NCBI GenBank assembly: GCA_951799445.1 | Contig: OX637287.1 | Location: 44,979,724 to 45,043,723, forward strand | Direction: 5' to 3' | DNA length: 64,000 bases | From: Pseudisothecium myosuroides | Taxonomy: Eukaryota; Streptophyta; Bryopsida; Hypnales; Lembophyllaceae | Shown here: positions 48,560-60,276 of the stretch, one piece after another | How the letters are laid out: each line of letters opens with the position of its first letter | How positions within the stretch are numbered: position 1 is the first letter of the stretch | Program-made: the position numbers and the translations under genes | Notes under the pieces: generated by a model | Seen by the model: the letters and a program-made list of their open reading frames with translations, nothing else | The model's database searches: none | What the model was told of the DNA's origin: nothing

Positions 48560-51500
48560 ATAATTATCATTCAATTCTTATGCAACTCCAATCAAGCAAG
48601 GTTTAATTTCTTTACAACACAACAATAGCACAACAAATGAACGTCACACAATGTCTAGTAGAGCCCTAGCAACGTCCAGTAGAGTCAAATTTACCTTTGA
48701 TTTTCCAAAAAATGATTCCCCTTTTACCTAGGCCACTTGGATGTTGTATGGCGTCTACGTAGCACATTCCGGTGTGCATTCGGGTCAAATGTGAGAGGAC
48801 AATTGTGGATAGGGGTGACTGCGCATGGGGCAAGGAACGACTTTGGAAGGGCTAAAGGGCACATGTTGGTGTCTAAAGGCAATTGCGGGTGTTCAAAGGC
48901 AACCACATGTGTATTGGAAAGAAGCGACTTCGGGTTGGCTAGGATAATAGCACGTGTCCAAAGGATAAATGCAGGTGGCTAAGAGGCAAACGCAGGTTTG
49001 GCAAATTGAAGTGACTTTAGATGGACAAGAGCTACTTTGGGTGAACAAAGGGCAACTAAGTGTAGGCAAAAGGACGTGTGTGGATAAAACAGAGGCAAAA
49101 AACTTTCAATTTTAGATCAATATGACAAATATTGCACAACTAGAATGGTTATTTGAAAAAATGAATGGATAAGTTGTTGAATGTCCACCCTTTATATTTT
49201 ATTTTCAATTCAGTGTGACAAGTAATTCAAATTTAGGAGGATACTTTGAGTCCAATTGCAAAAATTTAGTAATTCAATAAGAAAAGTTCTTATTTGAATC
49301 TCCATGCGTTGTCTTTTGTTATTAAATCAATGTGAAAAATAATACTTGTGTAGAATGAGGCCATGAAAAATTTCAAAAGAATAGATGGAAATGTTTTTAT
49401 ATTAAATTTCAAACATTTTTATTTATCTGTGGAATCAAAATGACAAACAATTCATAATAAGGTGTCTTTGAGAATTGCAAGAAAATAAATCGGTAAATTC
49501 TTACTTAAAGGTTCACTATTTTTTTAAAATCAACACAATCAATAATTTATGATTAAAAGGACTATTCAAAAATTGCAAAACATAAATAGAAAAGTTTTGA
49601 GTCTTTTGACTCATGTTCCATCCAAAACTTTTATATTTGAATCAAATTCACAAATAATTCACAATTACAAGGAGTCTTAACAAATTGCAAAAAATATAAG
49701 CAGAAATTATCACGTAAATCTCCACTTATTAGTTCTTTGATTCATTGCTAGAAATATTACATGAGTAGGAAGAATCTCTGAGAATTGTAATAAATAATAT
49801 ATTTATTTCTTCTCCAAATTACCATCTTTTATTCATTATATTTAAAATCAATATGAATTGAATCATAATTGATTATTGTAGAGGAATGGTTCTGTACTAT
49901 TTGAAAAGAATTCTTTTTCTCATCAAGGGGCTTGTGGGACAATTTCAAGAAGGTGACCAAGGATAATTAGAAAAGGAAAATGTCCTTTAAAAGAATTTTT
50001 TTTCAAGGGGCGACCGCTTGTAGTAGAATGACCATGCATAGGAGAACAGCACAATGGCCTTGGAGGGGCATTTCTCCTCAAGGGGCACATGTGAACGCGG
50101 CAATTGCGGATGGTGGGCAACCTTTTTGAGTGTTACCTTAACATTTTTACACATAGAAGATCTTATATAACATTCTAGACAAACTTTGTTGTGTGCACCT
50201 TTTGAATTCGCATAAAAATATCATTAGCATCATTTTTTAAGTTTAAGTGAAAGGTTAAATACATGACATACACACTTATGGATGAACTTGAACAATTGTT
50301 GTCATCAATCTAAAACAATGTAAATTACGTACACAATACTTTTCACACATATGAACTCTCACGTATACTATAATTGTAATAATTTTTGTCCCTAAAGCAA
50401 TCAAGATGTAATATTACAATGACAGAGAAGAATGAAACTCTCTCTTGTAACAAAATATAAGCTCTAATTGTTTGACAAATGAAGATAAATTAAAAGATAT
50501 ATATAGATGGATGAAAATGACCAATGATGGATGGCACAACTTAATTTAACCCCTAAAGGACCAAGGTGATTTTCCTATCAAAAAACACTCAAAACTGTCA
50601 TTTCTATTGCAAAGAGAAAAGAACTTTTTTTTTTTTTTTTTTTTGTATATCCAACCATAAGATCTTATACTTGACTAGTATATGAATATGTGGAAGAAAT
50701 TTTGAAAACTTTAACCGTGTAAAGTGCAAGATATATGCATTTAAAGTGAAGAAAACAAGTTTTTTTGCACCTTGCTTGACTAGATTTTTTGGCTTTCAAT
50801 ATTTTTAGTTCAAATTTTTTGCACCATTGATTTTGATTTTCTACTTATTTATATTAATTATTTGAGTTTAGAATCTACAAAAAAAAATTAGGAAAAAAAA
50901 CACTTAATTTTCACTCATTAAAAAATTGTTAAGTAGAGGTGGGTTCAAGATTGAAGAAAAAACTAAATTGTTAATAGCTTTTAGATGGAATTGAATCACA
51001 ATAATTCCAATGGTGAGATTTTTCTAGTAATAAAATCTAATCCTGTCTAACATTTTTTTTGAAAAATTCTAAAAATTGCATTCAAAAATGAATTCCACAA
51101 GTTATTTTCCAAGAAGATGTTTAGATTGTCCAAAAAACTTAGATTGTCCATAATTTTCTCATTATTAGTCTAAATTGAATGAAACAAAGCTTCACATGTA
51201 GAAAAAAATATAATCTTTGAAAAAAAAATTTGAAAAAAAATTATTTTAACTTTCTGTGATTTTTTTTTTGTGCTGTCCGCTGAACTCCATTTTTCCTTAT
51301 TGTGCCATAATTTTTTTTCCAAGCATCAATTAAAATAAAAATTATATATTCACAAAGCTCTCGCAAAAATATACAACTTCAAAAAATCCCAAAAAATATC
51401 ACTAAAAAATTGAGACAGTAGGAACTTGCCTAGACCCAAATTGTCCCTCGACGGGACAAACAATCCTTTAGAGGTTAGGTACAATATATTTCTTTTAAAC

Positions 51501-52620
51501 TAATTGTCACTTATACTATGGTGACATTTTTGTTCACTAAGAAATCAAACTCTGATTTTGTATCAATATCCAAAATTATGGACATTAATGGCATGTAACA
51601 AAGTATAATTAAGATTTCAAGTTATAATTTAAGTGAACGGTACACTACAAGACATGCTTATAAATGAACATGGAAAATTATAGCTACTAGTGGAAAAAAA
51701 GTAAGTTAGGTACAATTTTTAGCTCTCAAGCACTCATGCAATGGTGACAAATTAGTCTGCCAATCAATCAAGTTGTAACAGGTACACTACTAACAAGACA
51801 AGCTTACAGATGAACGTGAACAATTATAGCTACTAGTAAAGATGAACATAAGTTAGGTACAATTTCTAGCCCTCATGCATAGTTATGCAATAGTGACAAA
51901 TCCGTTTGCCAATCAATCAAGTTGTAATATACACTACAAGATATGAATATGGACAATTATAGCTACCAGTCAAAAAAAACTTAAGTTAGGTACAATGCCT
52001 AAGTAGCTCTCATGCATACTAATGCAACGGTCACAAACTTGTGTGCCAATCAATCAAGTTGTAACGTTATAATATAAGTTAATGCAAATAATTTTATCGT
52101 AGAAAACTCCATCAATGTAACAAAATATGAAATCTAGTCTTGAATTTTTAAAATTTGAATGAAAGGCAAATCATAGGACATGTATTTATAGATGAACATG
52201 GACAATTATTGTTGTCACCAGTCAAAAACAAGGTAAGTTAGGTACAATATACCCCACATACACTAATTGTTGCTTACATTATGATGGAAAATTCTAATAC
52301 ATACAACCTATCACTTACAATATGACGGAAAATTTGTCCATCAAGCAATCTAGTTGTAATATTATAATGTAAGTGAAGGCAAATCTTCTTCCTAGAAAAG
52401 TGCAAGTAGCAAAATATAAAATCTAATTGCCACGTTTGAAGTGAAGTGAAAGGTAAATTAAACTACATAAAGTAATGGATGAATATGGACAACAATAGCC
52501 ATTAGTCAAAGAACGTAAGATAGATACAATATTACTCGCACATACTAATTACCACTTACACCATGGTGACAATTTTGTCCTCCAAACAATCGAGTTGTTA
52601 TATTATAATATAAATAAAGG
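48560..52620 (-). repeat. Large repeat block, inverted copy
   Basis: On the minus strand it repeats pieces of 40.9-45.2 kb. 48560-49100 is the CAAAGTCGCCC repeat, 49130-49870 matches 44700-45150, 49870-50140 matches 44361-44700, and 50140-52620 is the 'CATCCATAAG' family (copy 4), interrupted by a TTAA element at 50546-51478. Non-coding. Confidence 0.68.
50546..51478. mobile_element. Complete TTAA-family MITE, right flank decayed
   Basis: The left end is TTAACCCCTAAAGGACCAAG. The right end is CAATCCTTTAGAGGTTAG, so the right TTAA has become TTAG. 933 bp, inserted in the inverted CATCCATAAG repeat. Confidence 0.78.
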
Positions 52621-52856
52621 CTAAAATGATTCAAAGTAAAAATAAAACTAGTCAATGAAGGCACCAAAAAATTTGTTTCCTTCACTTTAAATGCAAATAT
52701 CTTGCAATTTATGGGGTCAAAGTTTCTCAAATTCCTTCCACATTTTTTCACTAGCCTAGTGTAAGATCCTATGGTTAAATATGCAAAAAGAATAATTTTT
52801 AAAGTTTTTTGCTCTTTGCAATAGAAATGGAAATTTTGAGTGTTTTTTTAAAAGGC
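52621..52856. mobile_element. TTAA-family element, right-end fragment
   Basis: Contains the family landmarks AAATATCTTGCAATTTATG, GTGTAAGATCCTATGGTTA and CAATAGAAATGG. It stops at AAAAGGCCTAG, about 20 bp short of the expected end. Confidence 0.6.
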
Positions 52857-53430
52857 CTAGCTAGGGACTTTCGGGTTTTAGCAAGATTTGCCTCTTCAAG
52901 GTGTTTGACAAAGGCCATGAAAAAACATCAATTTGATAGATTTGAGAGGCACATACAACTAGGAATAGACCTAAAAAAACTCATGGATTATATTTACTAC
53001 CTTAAGGAGGTTGAAAATTGTTTTACGATGCATACATGAAAAGTGTAATATAAAAGTGTAAAAGTGGTGAACTCATGGAAATGTAACATCACCTTTGTTG
53101 GTAAAAAAATAATCCAAGTTTGGAAGACTCTTTGAAGGTAATATGTGAGAAGAAAATGACTGAAATTATAAATTTCAATTGAGATCCCAACTAACCCAAA
53201 GTAGTGGTTTAGATGAATGTAAATGGATGAATTTCATTGTTTATTAATAATATTTTAGAATGTAAAATGTCAAGCTGAAATATAAGTATTTTAAAATGGA
53301 ATTTTAGTATAAATTGTAATGTGTGAGCCCCCTCTAAACCACCCAGTGAACCACACTTGATGCTAATATATTGATTCCAAATATCCAACACGCTTGAGGT
53401 CAACTTTTATTTTTATTTTATTTTTATTAT

Positions 53431-53488
<58 letters not shown>

Positions 53489-53911
53489 TTTTTTTTCAAA
53501 AATAAATTTACTTCTTGTGAACATTCTTGTTAAAATATCCCTTACCACTCATCACTTATTAATCACCGTTCATTTCTCCCTACTCACATTCTAGTGTCAT
53601 TGTAGTTCATTAATTGCACATTTGCCTCAAGAGACCATTTTAACAGATATGGATTAGATGAATTGGTGATTCAATTAGTCTATTGTAGTTTATGTACATA
53701 GGTTTAGATTATTTGGGGTAGGTAGGCGGAGAAGGAGCATAAAGAGTAGAATTTAATGGTGCTTTGAATTACTTTAGGCAAATAGTAATATTTTATTCTA
53801 AATTAGATAAACTAGATTTGGTTTTAGACATGGATGGCCTTAACATAAAGGTGCAATAATTGCATAATTGCTTAAAATTATTCTATGGAAACTCTGCAGG
53901 AACGTTGAGAC
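52857..53911. other. Intergenic with TA/poly-T tract
   Basis: No gene. Alternating TA at about 53437-53470 is followed by a poly-T run to 53496. Confidence 0.5.
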
Positions 53912-55125
53912 CACTACAAGAAAAAGGGGTCTTTCACAACCAACTAAACAATGACTTACTGTCCTAAATGACTATAGTACGACTGCAACTCTGTAATTGC
54001 ACATGCAGTGTGATGGGGCAGAGGACTAGTCATTCTGTAGTTATATTGTAGTCATATGGATGAAGACTGTGGGGGCCGTGATCAAGCACTCCTTTCATCC
54101 GGTGATTTTCATTGAGTAACTCATTCAAAGGCGTGACATGGATCTCTGAAGCCCTGTGGTCCACCGTCTTAGTTGTAGATCAATTGCGCTCCAACTGCGT
54201 AATGACTGTCTGTACCTCCGTGAACGACTACAACATTACTTGGAAATGACTGCAAAGCTCCCAAGTGTGAACTACCATACTTAGGCAATCATTTTTAATC
54301 CATTTAGCAAATTTGTCTATAACTTTTGATTTGAGGCTCAAAATGTAAAATGGATTTTTGGAGATGAAAGCGAGATTGATTTCCTAACTTTTATTAGTTC
54401 AAAGTTTTTTGGAAAAAATTAATCTACTATACCTCAATGAAGTCTGAAATATTATGTGTAGCACAATTCTTGCATTTTATATATCCCACATCGTTTGTCT
54501 TGCCTACTACTACCCCACTTCTATAAAAGGCTTGTCATTTCATCTCTTCATACTTACCCACTAAGTGGATTTGGAAGTCATGCAAGACAAAAGCCAAATA
54601 TGGTGTATATTGTATGATGTATTGTATATGGTGTACTATATTTGGTATATTGTGTATTGTATATGGTGTATTGTATTTGGTATATGGTGTGAAACTTTGA
54701 ATGTACTCATATGTGATTGTAAAATGACTAGTCCCCGTCTATACTCGGAAACGACTATGAGTGTTACTTAAAAATGACTGGACAATCTTGAAAGCGCATC
54801 CTATAAATGATTGGACACGTGTCAAAGCGTCATTTGTGTGGCAAAGTGGGCCCCACCAATATTACTACTTGAACCGCATATATGACTGCAGTGACCCACA
54901 TGCCACGTCAGATAGTCATTGCCACGTCGACAGCCCCTTTGGATGAAACTGTAGATGAACATCCATAGAGGAAAATGGATGGTGATATAAAAAACGTAGT
55001 CACTTATATAAAGGACTTGTCCACAATGACTACAAAGTCCAAAATTCTATAGCAGTCATACATGTCCACAATGACTGAAAACGTAGTCATATACGCAGTC
55101 ATAGAATGCTTATATTCTTGTAGTA
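53912..55125. mobile_element. CACTA-like non-autonomous element, 1.2 kb, GAC duplication
   Basis: Begins CACTACAAGAAAAAGGGG and ends ATATTCTTGTAGTA (last base decayed from G). Flanked by GAC on both sides (53909-53911, 55126-55128). Both ends carry many ATGACT/AGTCAT motifs (e.g. AATGACTATAG, ACGCAGTCATAG), the expected subterminal transposase-binding repeats. A TGGTGTATTGTATA-like simple repeat lies at about 54600-54690. No transposase frame. Confidence 0.82.
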
Positions 55126-55128
55126 GAC

Positions 55129-55362
55129 GTTGCCAAATGGCTAGTCTAACGTGGCCAAGCGACTGCCACGTCAGATTTTTTAAATTTTAAATTTTTTTTA
55201 TTTTTAAATTTAAAAAAAAAAATTTAGTATTCTTTTAACATTTTAATAATAATAATAATAATTTTTTAATAACTTTGTTTTTCCAACAGTAGTGCGTTGT
55301 TCCCAACATTGGGAACAACCCTGCAACGATCTTCCAGAGGTTCAAATCTCCTCTAATGAAAT
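55129..55362. repeat. Repeat end shared with 58227-58543
   Basis: TGGCCAAGCGACTGCCACGT, an A/T block, then GTTCCCAACATTGGGAACAA and TTCAAATCTCCTCTAATG. The same order occurs in the element at 58227-58543. The left end was not found. Confidence 0.5.
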
Positions 55363-56095
55363 TATACAATATCTAGTTACATTATAGTATGCTCACATGT
55401 ATATTGGAGCTCACCGTAACATCATTGGATGTAAAGTCAAGATACACAATCCTTTAGGTAGAAAATGTCATCTAAAGTGGCATTTGGTTGCTTGAATGAA
55501 AGAAGAGGAAATATTGCTAGAAGTGTTAGAAATTATTTTCTTCTAGTTCACCTCTTAGTGAGGGTATTACACACTTAAAGTTAGCAATGGTATACAATGT
55601 TCTCCTTTTTTTGTTTATAGTGGGAAAAAATAGTTATTATATTATTTATATTAATAATTATTTAAAGAATGAAAATCAATAGCCTTTACTTACATTACAA
55701 TGTACCAACTTGATAGTCTATTTTGAATACCTTACATTTCCAAAATAGAAAATGTTTTCATGATTTCTAAGATCCTTTTTTTCTCTGTCTACAAGTAGGC
55801 TCGTAAGTAGGCCTAATAGAATTCTAGAAGACCATGACACATTAAACCTCACAATTATAGATTTTGTCTATTTAATTGATTTGAAATTTATATTGTTGAA
55901 TTTGAAAAATAAATAAAGACAAACCTTCACTATCCTCTCTTGTGGATTTACGCCAAGACTATCCATTATTTTTTGAGTGTGTATTATTTACACTAGCTTC
56001 AAATTCCTTTTAATAAGGTTTATATCTTCTTATCCATAAAGACAATTTCATAGTTGTTTTTTCTGATTTTTCATCATCTATAGTTTCTCACCTAA
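55363..56095. other. Intergenic AT-rich DNA
   Basis: No gene or bounded element recognised. Confidence 0.4.
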
Positions 56096-58880
56096 TAAAT
56101 AAAAATAAGGTGGAGATTTAAGTGAGAACTTTTTTTTTAAAATTTTTGAAAAACTCAAATAATCATCCTACTCTTGTAGTATTTTATATGTTGATCTTAA
56201 ATTTTTTAAATGAAAGGTAGAAATTTAAGTATTCACATCAACATTTATTCTTGACAATTCTCAAGACTCTTTTAAATAATGTATTATTTGTCATATTGAT
56301 ATACTTAAAATAAAAATCAAGAATTAAAATTTTAATTAAAATTTATTATTATTATTTTCAATTCATCCTAATTATATAGTGTTTGTGGTGTTGATTTTAA
56401 AATGAAGGGTGGAAATCTATTGTTTTTTATAATTTCTATTTTTTAAAGGAAATTTAAAAAAAATTGGGCTTTTTTCTTCTCATGGTTGCCCTTTTGCATA
56501 AGCTTTACCTATACACATCCTTTTGCATACCCTTAGTTGCCCTTGGCTAACCCGAAACTCCTGGTGGCCTTTTGCCCATCCAAAGTTGCCTCAATTTGCC
56601 AAACCCGTGGTCGCCTCTTAGAAATACACCTAAAGTCGCCTTTGGACATCCGCACACGTCCCTTGACTCATCCAAAGTCATCCCTTGGGCACCCGAAGTT
56701 GCCTCTTTGACACATATGGTCGCTTCTGTACAATTGGATTGCTCTAAGACACCAGCACGTGTCCCTTCGCCTATCCAAAGTCGCCCGTTGGAAACCCACG
56801 TTCGTCCATTGCCCCATCTCCCCCATCCAAGGTCGCCCGACCTCATCATACTTGCACAAGCCCTTGAATGTCTTACGCGGATGCTACATCCACATGGCCT
56901 AGGTAAAAGGTGGATACATTTTTCAAAAGTCAAAGGAAAATTTGACTCTATTGGACGTCACAAAGGCTCTATTAGGCATCATGTACTATCTGTTTGTTGT
57001 GTTGTCGCGTTCAAGAAGATAACCCTAATAATTAGTATGTGCGAGTAATATTGTATCATCTTACTTTCTTTGACTAATGGCTATAGTTGTCCATATTCAT
57101 CCATTACTTTATGTAGTTTAATTTACCTTTCACTTCACTTCAAACGTGGCAATTAGATTTTATATTTTGCTACTTGCACTTTTCTAGGAAGAAGATTTTG
57201 CCTTCACTTACATTATAATATTACAACTAGATTGCTTGATGGACAAATTTTCCGTCATATTGTAAGTGATAGGTTGTATGTATTAGAATTTTCCATCATA
57301 ATGTAAGCAACAATTAGTGTATGTGGGGTGTATTGTACCTAACTTACCTTGTTTTTGATTAGTGACAACAATAATTGTCCATGTTCATCCATAAATTTCT
57401 ACAATAAAATTATTTGCATTAACTTACATTATAACGTTACAACTTGATTGATTGGCACACAAGTTTGTGACCGTTGCATTAGTATGCATGAGAGCTACTT
57501 AGGCATTGTACCTAACTTAAGTTTTTTTTGACTGGTAGCTATAATTGTCCATATTCATATCTTGTAGTGTATGTTACAACTTGATTGATTGGCAAACGAG
57601 TTTGTCACTATTGCATAATTAAGTATGTATGAGAGCTAGACATTGTACCTAACTTACGTTCATCTTTACTAATAGTTATAATTTTCCATGTTCATCTATA
57701 AACATGTCTTGTAGTGTACTGTTCATTTAAATTATAACTTGAAATCTTAATTATACTCTGTTACATGCCATTTAATAGCAAAAACTTTGGGGGCTAATTG
57801 ATAGTCACAAAGTTAGGCCTTGATTTTTTGGCAACCAAAATTGTCACTATAGTGCAAGTGACAATTAGCTTGCCCAAGAAATATTATATTTAACCCCTAA
57901 AGGACGAAGGTTTTTTTTCTCCCCCAAAACACTCAAAACTACCATTTCTATAGCAAAGTATTAAAAAAATTGAAAATTGTTTTTTTGGCACATCTAACAT
58001 AGGATCTACACCTAACTAGTATGAAAATGTGTGGAAATAATTTCAGAAATTTTCACCGCACAAATAGCAAGATAACTGCATTTAAAGTTGAAAAAAAAAG
58101 TTTTTTAGCACATTGTGAGACAAGATTGTTTGACTGTAAACCTTCTTAACCCCTAAAAGACTAGCATGCAATTTTTGGCAAAATAGAAATTTGTACAGGC
58201 TTATGTGAATGAGGAATTGTATACACTAGAGGAGACTTGAGGGGTCCAAAAGACTATTTTGGGGTTGTTCCCCTGTTGTGAACCAGCGCAGTTCTGTCAA
58301 AACATTAAAATTTAAAAAAATTAAAATTAAAATTAAAATTAAAATTAATTAAAATTAAAAATTAAAAATTAAAAAATTAAAAAATAAAAATAAAAATACA
58401 TATACATATATAAAAAAATAATTAAATATTAATTTCTGACGTGGTAGTCTCTTGGCCACATCAAATTACAGTTCCCACATTGTTCCCATAGTTCGAGAAC
58501 TCGCAGTTTCTTAGACCCTTCAAATCTCCTCTAATGTTTTGGGTTGAAATTTTAATAGAAGATGGGGATGAGGAATATCTTTCACATGCACTAAATTTTA
58601 TGACATTTGGAAATATGAGTCAATAGTTTTGGCCTAATATGTTACTTTTTTTCTCAGTCGGGCAGTCCGGACATATAAAAAAATCTCTTTCTTCATTTAA
58701 ATTTAAAAAATGGTGTTGGGAATTAGCTTCATGCCAATTCAAATGGTGCACACAACAAAGTTTCTCTAGAAAGTTAATATAAAAGATCTTCCATGTATGA
58801 AAATGTTAAGGGAGCACTCAAAAATATAAAGTTTTCTTTGATGTGAGATATTTAAAAAACTGAATTAGCAAAATAAACAA
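56096..58880 (+). repeat. Large repeat block B, leading into the TNL gene
   Basis: Same order as block A at 39.6-43.9 kb: ATTTAAGT repeat (56096-56460), CAAAGTCGCCC repeat (56460-57030), CATCCATAAG family copy 3 (57030-57890 and 58680-58880). Two truncated TTAA elements interrupt copy 3: left ends at 57890 (TTAACCCCTAAAGGACGAAG) and 58146 (TTAACCCCTAAAAGAC). Confidence 0.7.
58227..58543. mobile_element. TIR element inserted in a TTAA-family copy
   Basis: The ends CACTAGAGGAGACTTGAGGG and, inverted, CATTAGAGGAGATTTGAAGG surround a 120-bp AAATT-rich block and a GTTCCCA/TGGGAAC motif. Outside it, the TTAA-family sequence resumes. CACTA-like tips, but no clear 3-bp duplication. Confidence 0.6.
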
Positions 58881-60276
58881 AAGAATTAATTACAGAGCCC
58901 ACTCATCTGGTGTCCGGCCAATACCAAAAAATACCATAATCAACGTAAGTTGGTGTTTGTCAAGTCCAACGTCTTCAGTGGACAAGACAGGTAACTTAAA
59001 GCTATTAGTGACTCCAAGTGTAACGGATGACCAGAATTCCGATATGGATGAATCTATGAGGTCATTTTCATCCAGGGAGTCGACTCCTTTTGATCTTCGT
59101 CTTCGTCTTCGTGTTGCTGCTCTTGTTCTGAGCAAGTTTGCGATCGGCAAGACGTGCTTCCAATTTGAAACTCTTGCGAACGAAGTTCTGGTTCATAGCA
59201 GTTTGTTTCTTGGCTTGCGCAGGAAGTTCTAGGCGGACATTTTGAGAGAGAGTCTGTAAACATATGGCGAGAAGTTGGCGCCAGTATTTAGTCAGGAGTG
59301 TTCACACAATAGGAATTTTCGATTTGATATGTCCTTGTTTCACATGGTGATATACCGTTGTCTCGACATCAAGTTTGCTTTGTTCGGTATGTATTCCGCT
59401 CCATATTTGTGACTTCTAAACAATCGTTATTTAGCAAGAAATGCGTAGTCGGATCTGCAGCCTGGCATAGCAAAGGAGTGTTAGAATGAGCATTTTGTTT
59501 GAATGAGCATGAGACTAAAGGCATCCTCTACTGTCAACTCTTTTTTTTATCAAGATAGTCTTCATGTTGTCTTTCTTGTTCTCAGCGAGTTTGCTATCAG
59601 CATTGGAGAAATGCGTGACTGTTTCAATTGCAATTAAAAGTTGTTCTTTGAAAGGAGTTCTTATTCAACTGCAACGTATTTCTGTCATTAGCAGAAAATT
59701 TTAGGTGAGAATATAGGAACAGCTAGCGTCTGGATGTGACGAGAAGTTGGCGCCAGTGTTCAGGCAGCCGTGTTTGGCGTGGTTTGTGCTTATTTCACAA
59801 GGTGGCACTGTATTCAGGTGTCTCAACGCCAGTTTTTGCGCCAATATTGACTTTGTGGCTATTTAACATGAAGCGAGAATTGCAGCCTGTATATTCGAGG
59901 TGTGTTTCATTTTGGAATCATCATGAGATTAGAAACATCGTCCCTGTCTTCTATTTTCAGGCATGATCTTCTTGCAGTCGCCATGCTTTCTTGCCAGTAG
60001 AGAAATGCACGCTTACTGTTAGAAACTCTTCGAAAGAACCGTACTGCTTCAGTTGCAAAATGTTTCTTCGCTTGCGCAGATTAAGGACGAGCGCCTGCTG
60101 GACGGGACAAGAAGTTGGTGGCAGAGTTTAGTTAGCTGTTAACTTGGGAAACGTTGACTTCATATGTCCATATTTCATGGTGTATTACGGTCACAAGGTG
60201 GTATAGACCAGTGTCTCGACAGCAGTTTCTTTTCGAACAACGATATCGATTCAGCTCGACATCTGTGACTATCAAG
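58881..60276 (+). promoter_or_regulatory. Three tandem 5' modules of the TNL gene
   Basis: Modules of about 400-450 bp start near 59090, 59544 and 59958. Shared landmarks in order: CTTGTTCTSAGCRAGTTTGC, GCTTGCGCAG, GAGAAGTTGGCGCCAGT, TTTCACAWGGTG, then GTGTCTCGACA and CTGCAGCCT near the end. Modules 2 and 3 each end in a short ATG exon with an AG|GTGTGT donor. Module 1 has a degenerate version (ATGCGTAGTCGG, soon a stop). Probably an amplified promoter/first-exon unit. Confidence 0.65.
59868..59899 (+). CDS. Alternative first exon of the TNL gene (module 2)
   Basis: ATG at 59868 gives MKRELQPVYSR up to AG|GTGTGT at 59900. The exon ends after two bases of the Arg codon, the same phase as the module 3 exon, so it can splice to the acceptor at 60730 and keep frame. 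Predicted, not proven. Confidence 0.5.

Noticed and set aside
52809..53039. Plus-strand frame of about 76 codons beginning in a TTAA fragment
   Set aside because: Starts in transposon sequence, has no family resemblance and no exon neighbours.
54565..54771. Tyr/Trp/Ile-rich frame
   Set aside because: Translation of a TGGTGTATTGTATA simple repeat inside the CACTA-like element.
58890..59263. Frames on both strands in the first TNL 5' module (Arg-rich and Asp/Glu-rich)
   Set aside because: They come from a CTTCGTCTTCGT simple run, are not kept in the homologous copy at 44.0-44.3 kb and lack splice partners.
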